A stretch of DNA of 21,911 nucleotides, taken from Bacteroidales bacterium UBA5548. Its GTDB lineage: Bacteria; Bacteroidota; Bacteroidia; Bacteroidales; UBA932. A program made the translations under genes and the position numbers. The DNA lies in contig DINE01000027.1 of NCBI GenBank assembly GCA_002425935.1, forward strand, positions 120,136-142,046, read 5' to 3'. Position 1 is the stretch's first letter. Each line of letters starts with the position of its first letter. Shown piece by piece: positions 8,645 to 15,764 of the stretch. Below the pieces are notes generated by a model. It did not search any database, was not told the origin of the DNA, and worked only from the letters and a program-made list of their open reading frames with translations.

Positions 8645-11587
8645 TCAGTCTCCTAATAGTTTTAAGGAGAGCATAAACTGCTGGGTAAATCTTTTGTCTG
8701 ACTCAAACTTTCTGGCATATCCGGCAGACCATGTAGTCTTTAAATAGGAGAATAATACAATCTGAAAATCAATCTGCAATCCGGCATTAAAATAGTTTTC
8801 TGTGAACTGCCGCTTGTCAAAATTTGTAAGCAGATGAGTTCCAAATAGCGATCCTTTAATAAAAGTGGGGTAGAGCCAAGTGGTACCAACATTTTTAAGC
8901 CTTACCGGAGGCAGGTTCAGTTCCGCCATTGACTTAATGTAGTTATAGCCGTTGAGTTCATCTATGTTTGCCCCAGGGAAGGAGAGTGTGCTTCTGTATT
9001 GTTCAGATGGTTTCCAATCGACATAGTTATTTCTGAACCCACCGAAGTAGAAGTGAGATAATCCCGACTCCCTCTCTCCGGCAGAGAGACCTACGCTGTT
9101 CCTTATCCAGAAACTGCTGTTTCTGACACCCGGAATTAAAAAACCTAAATCCTGATCAGAGACGATTGACGGATAGAGCTCTCTCTTTGCTAAAAGTGTG
9201 CTAGCATTAATTTTCCAAGAGTACCCCTTCTCGTCGGTAACTGCCCCCAAGGTTTTCCTGAGTTTTGACACTCCATAGGTAGCTGTTGCCAATTGAAGAG
9301 TTTTAACCGGGATTGATATATTTTGGTAATCCGGCAGAACCTCAAGTTGGCCGTATGTGAATAAACCTATATTGTAAAAGGTTTTAAAAGGCGAATAGAG
9401 TGACTTTGTGCGTTTATACTCCACTCCGGCAGAATATCCGGCTCTGCTGCGTTTAGTAGGGCCAAAAAGGTCGTAAAAATCAGTTTTATTGTAATTTGCC
9501 GAAAATGTCCAATTCCAGAAATTCCAGACAGCAGAGAGATGGACTTTCTGTTTGTCTTCATAACTGCTCCATGGTGACATTGCAACAAAAAGGTCAATAT
9601 TGCTAACTCCCAATGGATCTCTCCAGTTCATCCTGTAACCTGCTGCTATAGTCTCTTTGTAGCCTGCAATGTCAGGATAACCGTTGATTAGTTTCATCTC
9701 TTTAAGAGGGCTGTATCTTTCCGGATCACTTGCAGGAGGAAGGCTCTCTGAAGACGATGCCGGCGGCAATGACCACTCTTCAACCACGGGATGACCGGAA
9801 TGAACCAGGTTTCCGAGAAATTCAACAGCATTGGCTTCGGTTATGGTTTTATAAGGAATTAATCCCGGCTTCATCCCGTCTCTGAAAAATTTAAGAACGA
9901 TTAGTGAATCAGGTGACATTTCAACAGGCATGAAGAGCCCGGTTTGGTCATTTGACAGCAGTTCAAAATCACCGCTTTCAATATTTATTCTCCAGATATT
10001 TGATACTCCGGTAAAGTAGGAGGTACCAATTAAAAAACGACAATCAGAAGAGAATCTGAATTGGGTAAGTGTCACATCCTCTTGTTCGATTATAGTTTTG
10101 AAATTTGTTTTCCCCATCTCCAGATCCCGGGTTTTGAACAAGATAACAGATTGCTCCCCTTTTACGCCAGACAGTGATGCGCTTAGCATATCTCCGTTTC
10201 GGGAAATATCAATGTCAAAAATTGCCTTACCAAACGGCGCTGTGTACATCGGAATTTTTTTATCATAGGGTTCGGGCATCTTTACTAAAGTTGAGTAACC
10301 GTTGTCATGCATTACACCCCAAATGCTATTATCAATTCTGTTTACGGCCAGATTTCCTGTACGCGTCATTCTGGTTACAATCCTTTTTTTGCCTGTTTTA
10401 ACATCAACCTCAGCAAGAGCCCGGAATTTACTGTTATATTCAGAGAAGTAAACCTTCTCTTTGGTAGGATTGTAAGCAATATGAGTAGTATTGTACAGTT
10501 CGGGGGCATCTAATGTGGCGAGTTTTCTGATTTTACCGGTTTTCCTGTCTATTTCTGATATTTGAGAAATTATGCCCGGGTAGTTAATTGCAGCGTAAAT
10601 CTTATCTGTTAAAGGATTGTACTCCAGTTTTGACACGCTGCCCAGCGGTCGGTTTGTTATGGGGGTAAACTCTGTAAGCGGGAATGCTTTAATTGACTCA
10701 ATACTCCTGCTTTGAAAAGCATTCTCCCATTCTACCCACTCATCCCAGGTTTCCCTTATCTTTTTCCCGTAAACACTTTTAAACTGATTAGCATAGAATG
10801 CCTTACTTCCATCAGTTCTGCTGTAGAAAAGCTTTAGATTGTCTATGCCGTATCTGTACGCAAGGTAGGTGATGAACCTTGTTCCGTACAAATATGAGTT
10901 TGCACCAACCTGAAAGTCTATTGTAGTCCCTTCTGTATCAAGCCCTATGAGAGAGTAGACCTCTTTGCCCTCATTAACTATGGAACGGAAATACATCTCA
11001 TCATAGTACCCCATTGCTCTCCCCTGCCCACCTGACATCCAGGTCTCCAGAAAGCAGGCAATACCCTCGTGATACCATCTTGGTGAAAACCAACGGGGTG
11101 TTGTGAAATAGCTCCATATAGCAGAAACAGGATTCTCCTCTGTTCGCCTTACCTTGCCAAGCAAAAACTTCCGGAAAAACAGATCCCGGCTATTTGCTTT
11201 GTCTGCCATAACCAAATGGGTCTGTTCATGGTTAAACAGCCATTGAAATCTCTCGCTGGACGGAATTATACTAAAGGCAAAACTGTATGGAGAGATACCC
11301 AGATGAATCTGATTTAATGGCATAACAATGGCGCCGCCATGACCCATATCTTCAAAGTCATTCAGAATTACATATGTTGTAGAGTCTTTGTAATCCCATA
11401 GTTTTGAATGAAACTTTGCTGCATTGTGATAGGTTGCTGTTACATGTGGCAGCAAATAGTTGTAGCGTTTGCCAAAATATATCAAGTCAAGATTTCCCGA
11501 TTTTATTCTGTTAATTTCCTGAGCTGTTGAATTACATGGAGATAATAGAAATAAAACCGGGAGAAGAGAGGAGAGGAGCTTTTTCAT
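8645..11587 (-). CDS. Secreted HEXXH metallopeptidase-like / beta-propeller / outer-membrane barrel fusion protein
   Basis: A 980-residue protein starting at ATG 11587 (two TTG codons just upstream are less likely). It has a signal peptide (1-23, ending STAQ), then a gluzincin-like domain with HEQTH (120-124) and WYHEGIACFLE (171-181), where Glu174 is the probable third zinc ligand. From about 310 to 620 are repeated short strands resembling TolB/YncE-type propeller blades (NPLTDKIYAAINYPG, NPTKEKVYFSEYN). The last ~330 residues look like a transmembrane beta-barrel: alternating aromatic strands, FYFGGFRNNYVD, and a C-terminal strand. So it is predicted to sit in the outer membrane with a peptidase domain on one face. 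Last gene of the PrsW operon, 15 bp after the EKLG-repeat gene. Domains are assigned from motifs only; substrate and activity unknown. The 38 bp to coaW (convergent) show no clear terminator. Confidence 0.75.
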   Translation of the reverse strand: MKKLLSSLLPVLFLLSPCNSTAQEINRIKSGNLDLIYFGKRYNYLLPHVTATYHNAAKFHSKLWDYKDSTTYVILNDFEDMGHGGAIVMPLNQIHLGISPYSFAFSIIPSSERFQWLFNHEQTHLVMADKANSRDLFFRKFLLGKVRRTEENPVSAIWSYFTTPRWFSPRWYHEGIACFLETWMSGGQGRAMGYYDEMYFRSIVNEGKEVYSLIGLDTEGTTIDFQVGANSYLYGTRFITYLAYRYGIDNLKLFYSRTDGSKAFYANQFKSVYGKKIRETWDEWVEWENAFQSRSIESIKAFPLTEFTPITNRPLGSVSKLEYNPLTDKIYAAINYPGIISQISEIDRKTGKIRKLATLDAPELYNTTHIAYNPTKEKVYFSEYNSKFRALAEVDVKTGKKRIVTRMTRTGNLAVNRIDNSIWGVMHDNGYSTLVKMPEPYDKKIPMYTAPFGKAIFDIDISRNGDMLSASLSGVKGEQSVILFKTRDLEMGKTNFKTIIEQEDVTLTQFRFSSDCRFLIGTSYFTGVSNIWRINIESGDFELLSNDQTGLFMPVEMSPDSLIVLKFFRDGMKPGLIPYKTITEANAVEFLGNLVHSGHPVVEEWSLPPASSSESLPPASDPERYSPLKEMKLINGYPDIAGYKETIAAGYRMNWRDPLGVSNIDLFVAMSPWSSYEDKQKVHLSAVWNFWNWTFSANYNKTDFYDLFGPTKRSRAGYSAGVEYKRTKSLYSPFKTFYNIGLFTYGQLEVLPDYQNISIPVKTLQLATATYGVSKLRKTLGAVTDEKGYSWKINASTLLAKRELYPSIVSDQDLGFLIPGVRNSSFWIRNSVGLSAGERESGLSHFYFGGFRNNYVDWKPSEQYRSTLSFPGANIDELNGYNYIKSMAELNLPPVRLKNVGTTWLYPTFIKGSLFGTHLLTNFDKRQFTENYFNAGLQIDFQIVLFSYLKTTWSAGYARKFESDKRFTQQFMLSLKLLGD

Positions 11588-11602
11588 CAACAAAGCAATT
11601 TG

Positions 11603-12718
11603 TTAGTTAATAACTCCCAATTTTTCGGCGTCGGTAAATCCTGCACCCAACTTTTCGGCGTCGGTAAATCCTGCACCCAACTTTTCGGTGGCTCTGAATA
11701 TTGCACCCAATTTTTCGTTATCCCACAATCCAGGGCCTTTGCCCAACTCTGCAGAACTTATGTTCGACCATAATCCAAGTTTTTCGGCATCAAACGCGAT
11801 AATCCTGCCTAATTTTTCAGAATCAAAAATTGCTAATTGATTGTTGTCAGATCTGAATGAATTTAATTTTTCTGAATCAAATGCTATTATTCTGCCTAAA
11901 GATTCAAAATCCATAAGTCCCAGATTCTCTGAGTCAAAAAAACCAATTCCCAGCTTTTCTGAGTCAAAAAATGCTTTTAGCTGCAGCTTGTCATCCTCAA
12001 TTTTGCTCTCGATTTTATCTGCCTCCCGGGATTGGTAATTTGATGCAAAAAACCTCTTCTTATCAAGATACTTGAGCATCAGTTTGTCGTTAGTAAGTGT
12101 AGCCGTTACCGCCTGATTATATGTAAGAATATCGTGTGCGTTTTCCAACCCCTTTGTGCTTCCATTTGGATTCTCCAAAATAAAGCTTTCCAATGCACCG
12201 ATAAGACTAAGTATGCTGTTTTTGTAATAGTTTGTCCTCACAATAATATTTTGTGTCTGAGCAGTGAAGTTCTTTAGCAGAGCTGCATTTACACTATTTG
12301 GATTATCGCATAATGCCAGCATCAGCAGTAAATCAGAGCGGGTCTCACTTAGAAATTGTCCAAAATTTTCAACGGCACTTATCTCGGTCCCAAACCTGTT
12401 GCTAAAGTCGGTGACTGATTTTGATTCATTTACAGCAATATCTATCTGTTCACCCAGATTCAGAGCATTTACATAGTAAAAAGCAATGTAGTTTCTCATA
12501 GAAATCAGAAGAGTGGAGTCGGAAGCAAGTTCGTTCTGAAGCTTAATATCTGCTTCTGTTGCCTTGGCATTGTTGTATTTTTTAACCTTGCCGATAGTTC
12601 CTGATAAATCTTCATTGCTTAGGCGAGGATAATCGATTGAGATTCCTATCAGGAATCCGGCAATAACGCCAAAGATTGCAGCAATTACTGCTGTGATTGT
12701 TAGTCTGTTTTTCATCAT
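11603..12718 (-). CDS. Single-pass membrane protein with C-terminal EKLG repeats
   Basis: 371 residues from ATG 12718, whose ATG overlaps the TGA of prsW (ATGA), a sign of translational coupling. An adjacent ATG (12715) or an upstream in-frame one (12742) are alternatives. A basic start (K3, R5) is followed by one membrane segment, about 7-27, predicting the rest to be periplasmic or outside. Residues 35-245 look helical with no family I recognise. Residues 251-371 are about eleven imperfect repeats of 9-18 residues, most built on [DA]xEKLG followed by a short Gly/aromatic stretch; the last two are identical decapeptides (EKLGAGFTDA). I know no named repeat of this kind: it is not the A(D/N)LxX pentapeptide repeat nor a curlin repeat. 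Context suggests it could be a substrate or partner of the PrsW-like protease. Function unknown. Confidence 0.8.
   Translation of the reverse strand: MMKNRLTITAVIAAIFGVIAGFLIGISIDYPRLSNEDLSGTIGKVKKYNNAKATEADIKLQNELASDSTLLISMRNYIAFYYVNALNLGEQIDIAVNESKSVTDFSNRFGTEISAVENFGQFLSETRSDLLLMLALCDNPNSVNAALLKNFTAQTQNIIVRTNYYKNSILSLIGALESFILENPNGSTKGLENAHDILTYNQAVTATLTNDKLMLKYLDKKRFFASNYQSREADKIESKIEDDKLQLKAFFDSEKLGIGFFDSENLGLMDFESLGRIIAFDSEKLNSFRSDNNQLAIFDSEKLGRIIAFDAEKLGLWSNISSAELGKGPGLWDNEKLGAIFRATEKLGAGFTDAEKLGAGFTDAEKLGVIN
11606..11968 (-). repeat. Coding repeat array (EKLG units)
   Basis: Encodes residues 251-371 of the membrane protein. Units are mostly 30-36 bp. The two copies 11622-11651 and 11652-11681 are identical over 30 bp, which points to recent duplication. 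Internal copies encoding LGRIIAFDxEKL (near 11860-11900 and 11775-11810) differ at many synonymous sites, which suggests the protein sequence is under selection. Confidence 0.85.
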
Positions 12719-13707
12719 ATAGTGTTTTGGTTTATTTTCCACAGATTTCTGTAATTCATCTTTACCAATGGAGAGAGGACCAGCTCTCCAACTTTCCCAA
12801 TTTTCTTTCTAAGTGCTTTTAATTCAGCTAACTTACCGAGTAATTCAGGGTCATAAGGGATCTCTATATCATTCTCTTTAAGCATTATATTGCTTTTGGC
12901 TTTTATTGAAAGTTCAAGATATAATTTAAGATAGCAATACATGTCAAATATCACCTCGTTAGAAAACTGCTCTTTAACTGATATTAAATATTCACCCGCT
13001 TTTGTAGAGGAGAGTTCACCTTTGTTAATCATTCCAAGGAGTTCAACCTCGCTGCTGAACTCAGCTTCAAGCCATTCACCAAGCTGATTTATGTTATACC
13101 GGAAAATAACTATGTAAAACAGAGGGAAAATAACAATTATACCAAGGGTTTGAATAACAGGGTCAAAGTAAAAATGGTTGAACGCAGAATGAATCAATGC
13201 TGCAATCATCAAAGCAGCAAGAAAAACAGGGAACACCCTTCTCTCCTTTAGCCTGCCTGATATGAGAAGGACTGAAAATACAGAGGTGCAGCCGCCATGC
13301 ATTATTGCTGTCCCGAACCCCCGGATTATCCATACCAGTATCGACGCGTCAGAAACACTATTCAGATAATAGATATTCTCTGCCAGAGAGAACCCGGCTC
13401 CTGTTGCAAAACCATAAATTGCGGCATCAATTGCAAATCCCACCTTTTTATGCGATACCAGATAGACTACAAACAGAGACTTGATAAGCTCCTCCAGTAT
13501 TGGAGCAACATACTTTGAATAGTCCGAGGAACTAAATTGTACTATGTCAATAGTCACATTATTAATTAAATATGCTATAATGGCACTGATGACTCCCCAA
13601 ACCAGAGAGAGAATTATAAGTTTAACGGAGACAAGCTTAACCCTGTCCATAATAAACAGAAAAGTCAGAAATAGCACTACAGGAAACAGACTTAAAAGGA
13701 TCTCCAT
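12715..13707 (-). CDS. PrsW-type glutamic intramembrane protease with cytoplasmic C-terminal extension
   Basis: A 330-residue polytopic membrane protein. It has the PrsW/M82 motifs in the expected order: PILEELIK (69-76, Glu72-Glu73), GFSLAENIYYL (105-115, Glu110), His137 in IMHGG, and HSAFNHF (173-179). These belong to the wider CPBP/Abi-like fold with catalytic Glu and His in the membrane. In Bacillus subtilis PrsW starts cleavage of the anti-sigma factor RsiW. Here no sigma/anti-sigma pair is adjacent; the next gene, started within the prsW stop (ATGA), encodes a single-pass membrane protein. After the last membrane helix (about 185-203) come ~125 hydrophilic, mostly helical residues (210-330) that are not part of the protease core. 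A promoter with an exact -7 box lies 26 bp upstream. Substrate unknown. Confidence 0.87.
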   Translation of the reverse strand: MEILLSLFPVVLFLTFLFIMDRVKLVSVKLIILSLVWGVISAIIAYLINNVTIDIVQFSSSDYSKYVAPILEELIKSLFVVYLVSHKKVGFAIDAAIYGFATGAGFSLAENIYYLNSVSDASILVWIIRGFGTAIMHGGCTSVFSVLLISGRLKERRVFPVFLAALMIAALIHSAFNHFYFDPVIQTLGIIVIFPLFYIVIFRYNINQLGEWLEAEFSSEVELLGMINKGELSSTKAGEYLISVKEQFSNEVIFDMYCYLKLYLELSIKAKSNIMLKENDIEIPYDPELLGKLAELKALRKKIGKVGELVLSPLVKMNYRNLWKINQNTI

Positions 13708-13732
13708 TTTGCGGGGGTATTATGAAGGAGTA

Positions 13733-13764
13733 CAAATATAAAATATTAACGCTTTAATTTCAAT
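13733..13764 (-). promoter_or_regulatory. Promoter of the prsW operon
   Basis: On the minus strand TATATTTG (13740 to 13733) matches TAnnTTTG exactly, with ATTG (13764 to 13761) 20 bp upstream, close to the TTTG -33 box. Transcription would begin near 13726, giving a leader of about 20 nt before the ATG at 13707. Confidence 0.5.
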
Positions 13765-13766
13765 AA

Positions 13767-13797
13767 TTTAAATAAAAAAAGTATAACTTTATACTTG
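13767..13797 (+). promoter_or_regulatory. Probable promoter of the Hpt gene, with a dyad over the -7 box
   Basis: TTTA (13767-13770), 19 bp, then TATACTTG (13790-13797): each box is one base from the Bacteroidota consensus. The -7 box is half of the inverted repeat AAGTATA-ACTT-TATACTT (13779-13796), a possible operator. ATG follows 21 bp later. Confidence 0.35.
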
Positions 13798-13818
13798 TAG
13801 AAACTGAACATTATTGAG

Positions 13819-14169
13819 ATGAAAAGTAATAATTTGTATTGCGACCTCAGCAAACTTATAACAATGCTGGATGGTGATATGGAATCAGTTAAAGAGATGG
13901 TAACTGAGTTTTTTGATACGATTCCATCCTACTTCGAAGAGTCTGTTACGGCTTATGAGTCGGGAGATTTGATAACTCTTAAAAGTGTATTACACAAGCT
14001 AAAAGGGAGTATAAGTCTAATTGCAAATGATTCTGTATCAAGCGAAATAGTTGCGCTTCACGCATCGGCAGGTTCAGATGATGCAAAGACAAGTGCAGGT
14101 ATGGAGAGTTTGAAAAAATGGTTCCCTGTATTGTGTGATGAGCTGAGAGATGAGTTAAAGAGGCTGTAA
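13819..14169 (+). CDS. Stand-alone histidine phosphotransfer (Hpt) protein
   Basis: 116 residues, one Hpt domain. The phospho-acceptor signature is LHKLKGSISLIA with His59 and the usual K-x-x-K-G context (family pattern: HxLKGSS.nlGA). The flanking sequence is helical, as expected of a four-helix bundle (FFDTIPSYFEESVTAYESGD before, a long amphipathic helix ending DELRDELKRL after). Hpt proteins relay phosphate between receiver domains of hybrid kinases and response regulators. No hybrid kinase or lone receiver is adjacent; the kinase/regulator pair further along is a classic NtrB/NtrC-like pair that would not need an Hpt step. Transcribed divergently from prsW and convergently with the L,D-transpeptidase operon. 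Partners cannot be inferred. Confidence 0.85.
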   Translation: MKSNNLYCDLSKLITMLDGDMESVKEMVTEFFDTIPSYFEESVTAYESGDLITLKSVLHKLKGSISLIANDSVSSEIVALHASAGSDDAKTSAGMESLKKWFPVLCDELRDELKRL

Positions 14170-14237
14170 GCTAGATTTTAGCAACTTTTGAACTGTATTC
14201 AATTGACTAGGTTATCTCTTTTAAATTAAAGAAAAAA

Positions 14238-15062
14238 TTAATATCTGACCAGCACAAAAGGTTTTAAAGGGAGTGCTCTGTAGATAGAACGGGCATCTTC
14301 TCGAGGGATAGAAATTTTAATCCGGTATAAATATTCAGGTGCATTTTTATCCTTGAAGAGTGCCAGGTTGTGCTCTTTAAAGAACTTTGAATAACCCTTT
14401 TTATATTCTCTCCACGCTTTAACAGAACCAGCCAGATCATCCTCCTCCTGATTTATTTCGATAACAAGGTTATTTGCAAATGCAAGTAGCACAAAAACAT
14501 CATTTTGAGTAGGAAGAACGGGAGCTGAGTTATCTGCATTTGCTTCAGTAGTATCTTTTGGAGCCTTTTTAACAACCACCGGGAACTTTTCTATGCTTGC
14601 AAACTCTCTCTCAACCATAAAGGGTCCTGAATAGAGGCTGTCACGCAAAAAGACCGGAAGTTTGTCAAGCCCTTTGTTAAACTCGATTTCAGAAATTTTT
14701 GTCTGAAACAGAAAGACTCCTTTGAGCGAAAGGATTGCAAGACTGTCACTGAGGTCAATTAAGAGTGAGATAGAATCGCTTTTAGAGAGAGCAAGGGCAG
14801 ATCTCAGAAATGAGTCGTAATGTTCTCTCTCTCTGATCTTAAAAAGCAGGTCAGCATTTTCTGAAAGAGCACTTTTATCAGCAGCCTTGTCAAGGCCATA
14901 GGTTGCTGTAATGTTTTTTACCTCTCTGCTTACCGGAATTAAACCGAAAATCAGAAAAGCGGCTGCCACAGCAGTTATCTGAACAGCTATAAATATAACA
15001 ACCCATTTAAGAGGAACTCTCCTCTTTACTGTTTCACTCAGATTTTTAAAAATCCCTGTCAT
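14238..15062 (-). CDS. Membrane-anchored protein of unknown function, last gene of the L,D-transpeptidase operon
   Basis: 274 residues from ATG 15062; an in-frame TTG at 15071 is possible but less likely. A basic stretch (KRR near 13-15) precedes one membrane helix (about 20-43), so residues 45-274 should lie in the periplasm. That part is mixed: a helical segment, a Leu/Ser-rich segment (SISLLIDLSDSLAILSLKG), a charged low-complexity linker (KKAPKDTTEANADN) and a C-terminal region ending PLKPFVLVRY. I recognise no family. It starts 11 bp after the second L,D-transpeptidase stop, and both genes have a near-identical A-rich leader ending GCCGGAT or ACCGGT before the ATG. The role is presumably linked to the transpeptidases, as an accessory or anchor. 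It is convergent with the Hpt gene over 68 bp, where I see only weak hairpins. Confidence 0.7.
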   Translation of the reverse strand: MTGIFKNLSETVKRRVPLKWVVIFIAVQITAVAAAFLIFGLIPVSREVKNITATYGLDKAADKSALSENADLLFKIREREHYDSFLRSALALSKSDSISLLIDLSDSLAILSLKGVFLFQTKISEIEFNKGLDKLPVFLRDSLYSGPFMVEREFASIEKFPVVVKKAPKDTTEANADNSAPVLPTQNDVFVLLAFANNLVIEINQEEDDLAGSVKAWREYKKGYSKFFKEHNLALFKDKNAPEYLYRIKISIPREDARSIYRALPLKPFVLVRY

Positions 15063-15073
15063 ATCCGGCAATT

Positions 15074-15754
15074 TTAAAAGATATAAACTCTTGATCCAAC
15101 ATTAAGGCTTCTAAAGACGATTTCAAGATCTTCATCGCCAAGTCTGACACATCCATGTGTCACCGGTAACCCGAGAAATCTCTGATAAAGAGTGCCATGT
15201 ATCAGATAGCCATCGCCCAGAGTCAGGGCATAGTCACCTAATGTTCCGTATTCCAGGCGATCAGGATGGTTTCTTGGCGGAATTGGCAGGCTCTCTTCAA
15301 CAAAAGCCCAATCAGGCTTTATCCATACAGGATCTACAATTTTTCCCAAGATCGGGAACATCCCTTTTGGTGTTTTAAACATCCACTGCTTTCCATCTCC
15401 GGCTTCAAGCAGTATGTAGCTTCCGGTAGAACAGATACCCTCTCTGATAACCTCTTTTCTTGTTCTTAATACAAATTTGTTCTGCGTTGTATTTATAAGC
15501 AGATAGGGGCCGTAAGGCAGAAGATTTTCAAGTTTGCGTAAGGATGCAGCTATTCTCTTTTCTGTATTTTTGAGCTGTTTGCTTATGAAAACTGAGTCCT
15601 TTGTTGCATAAAGACCGGGTGTCTGCGGGTATTTAAAAAAGATGAATGAATGATCTTTAAGTGTTTCGGATTTATGGAAAAGAAAGAGCGTGAGCACTGC
15701 GGCAGTCATAGCTGTTGCAATTGCAAAAATCAGTTTTGATGTGTTACTCTTCAT
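15074..15754 (-). CDS. L,D-transpeptidase (YkuD fold), ErfK/YbiS-like active site
   Basis: 226 residues with an N-terminal membrane segment (about 8-26, uncleaved anchor or signal). The C-terminal YkuD domain is complete: KFVLRTRK.. strand, KTPKGMFPI (127-135), YLIHGT with His186, and VTHGCVRL (198-205) with His200 and catalytic Cys202. The IHGT...[ST]HGCVRL pattern is that of the classic ErfK/YbiS/YcfS/YnhG group, which acts on peptidoglycan stem peptides through the Cys thiol: 3-3 crosslinks, or attachment of proteins to meso-diaminopimelate. The segment between the anchor and the domain is short and partly helical; no LysM or other wall-binding domain is seen. Third gene of the lipoprotein operon, 10 bp after the preceding stop. 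Which of the known L,D-transpeptidase reactions it performs cannot be told. Confidence 0.92.
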   Translation of the reverse strand: MKSNTSKLIFAIATAMTAAVLTLFLFHKSETLKDHSFIFFKYPQTPGLYATKDSVFISKQLKNTEKRIAASLRKLENLLPYGPYLLINTTQNKFVLRTRKEVIREGICSTGSYILLEAGDGKQWMFKTPKGMFPILGKIVDPVWIKPDWAFVEESLPIPPRNHPDRLEYGTLGDYALTLGDGYLIHGTLYQRFLGLPVTHGCVRLGDEDLEIVFRSLNVGSRVYIF

Positions 15755-15764
15755 ACCGGTAATT

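Noticed and set aside
8649..8670. Inverted repeat TCTCCT-N10-AGGAGA as a terminator between coaW and the peptidase gene.
   Set aside because: Only six base pairs, without a T-run on either strand, and it lies within the peptidase C-terminal codons.
8645..11587. Reading the signal region LLSPC as a lipobox.
   Set aside because: Pro precedes the Cys, which does not fit signal peptidase II; cleavage near STAQ is more likely.
11606..11968. Pentapeptide-repeat or curlin-type protein.
   Set aside because: Period is about 10-12 residues with an EKLG core; it has neither A(D/N)LxX nor the S-x5-G/Q-x4-N-x5-Q curlin pattern.
14170..14237. Terminator between the convergent Hpt and unknown genes.
   Set aside because: Only 4-5 bp stems (GCTA/TAGC, TCTTT/AAAGA) with poor T-tracts; not supportable.
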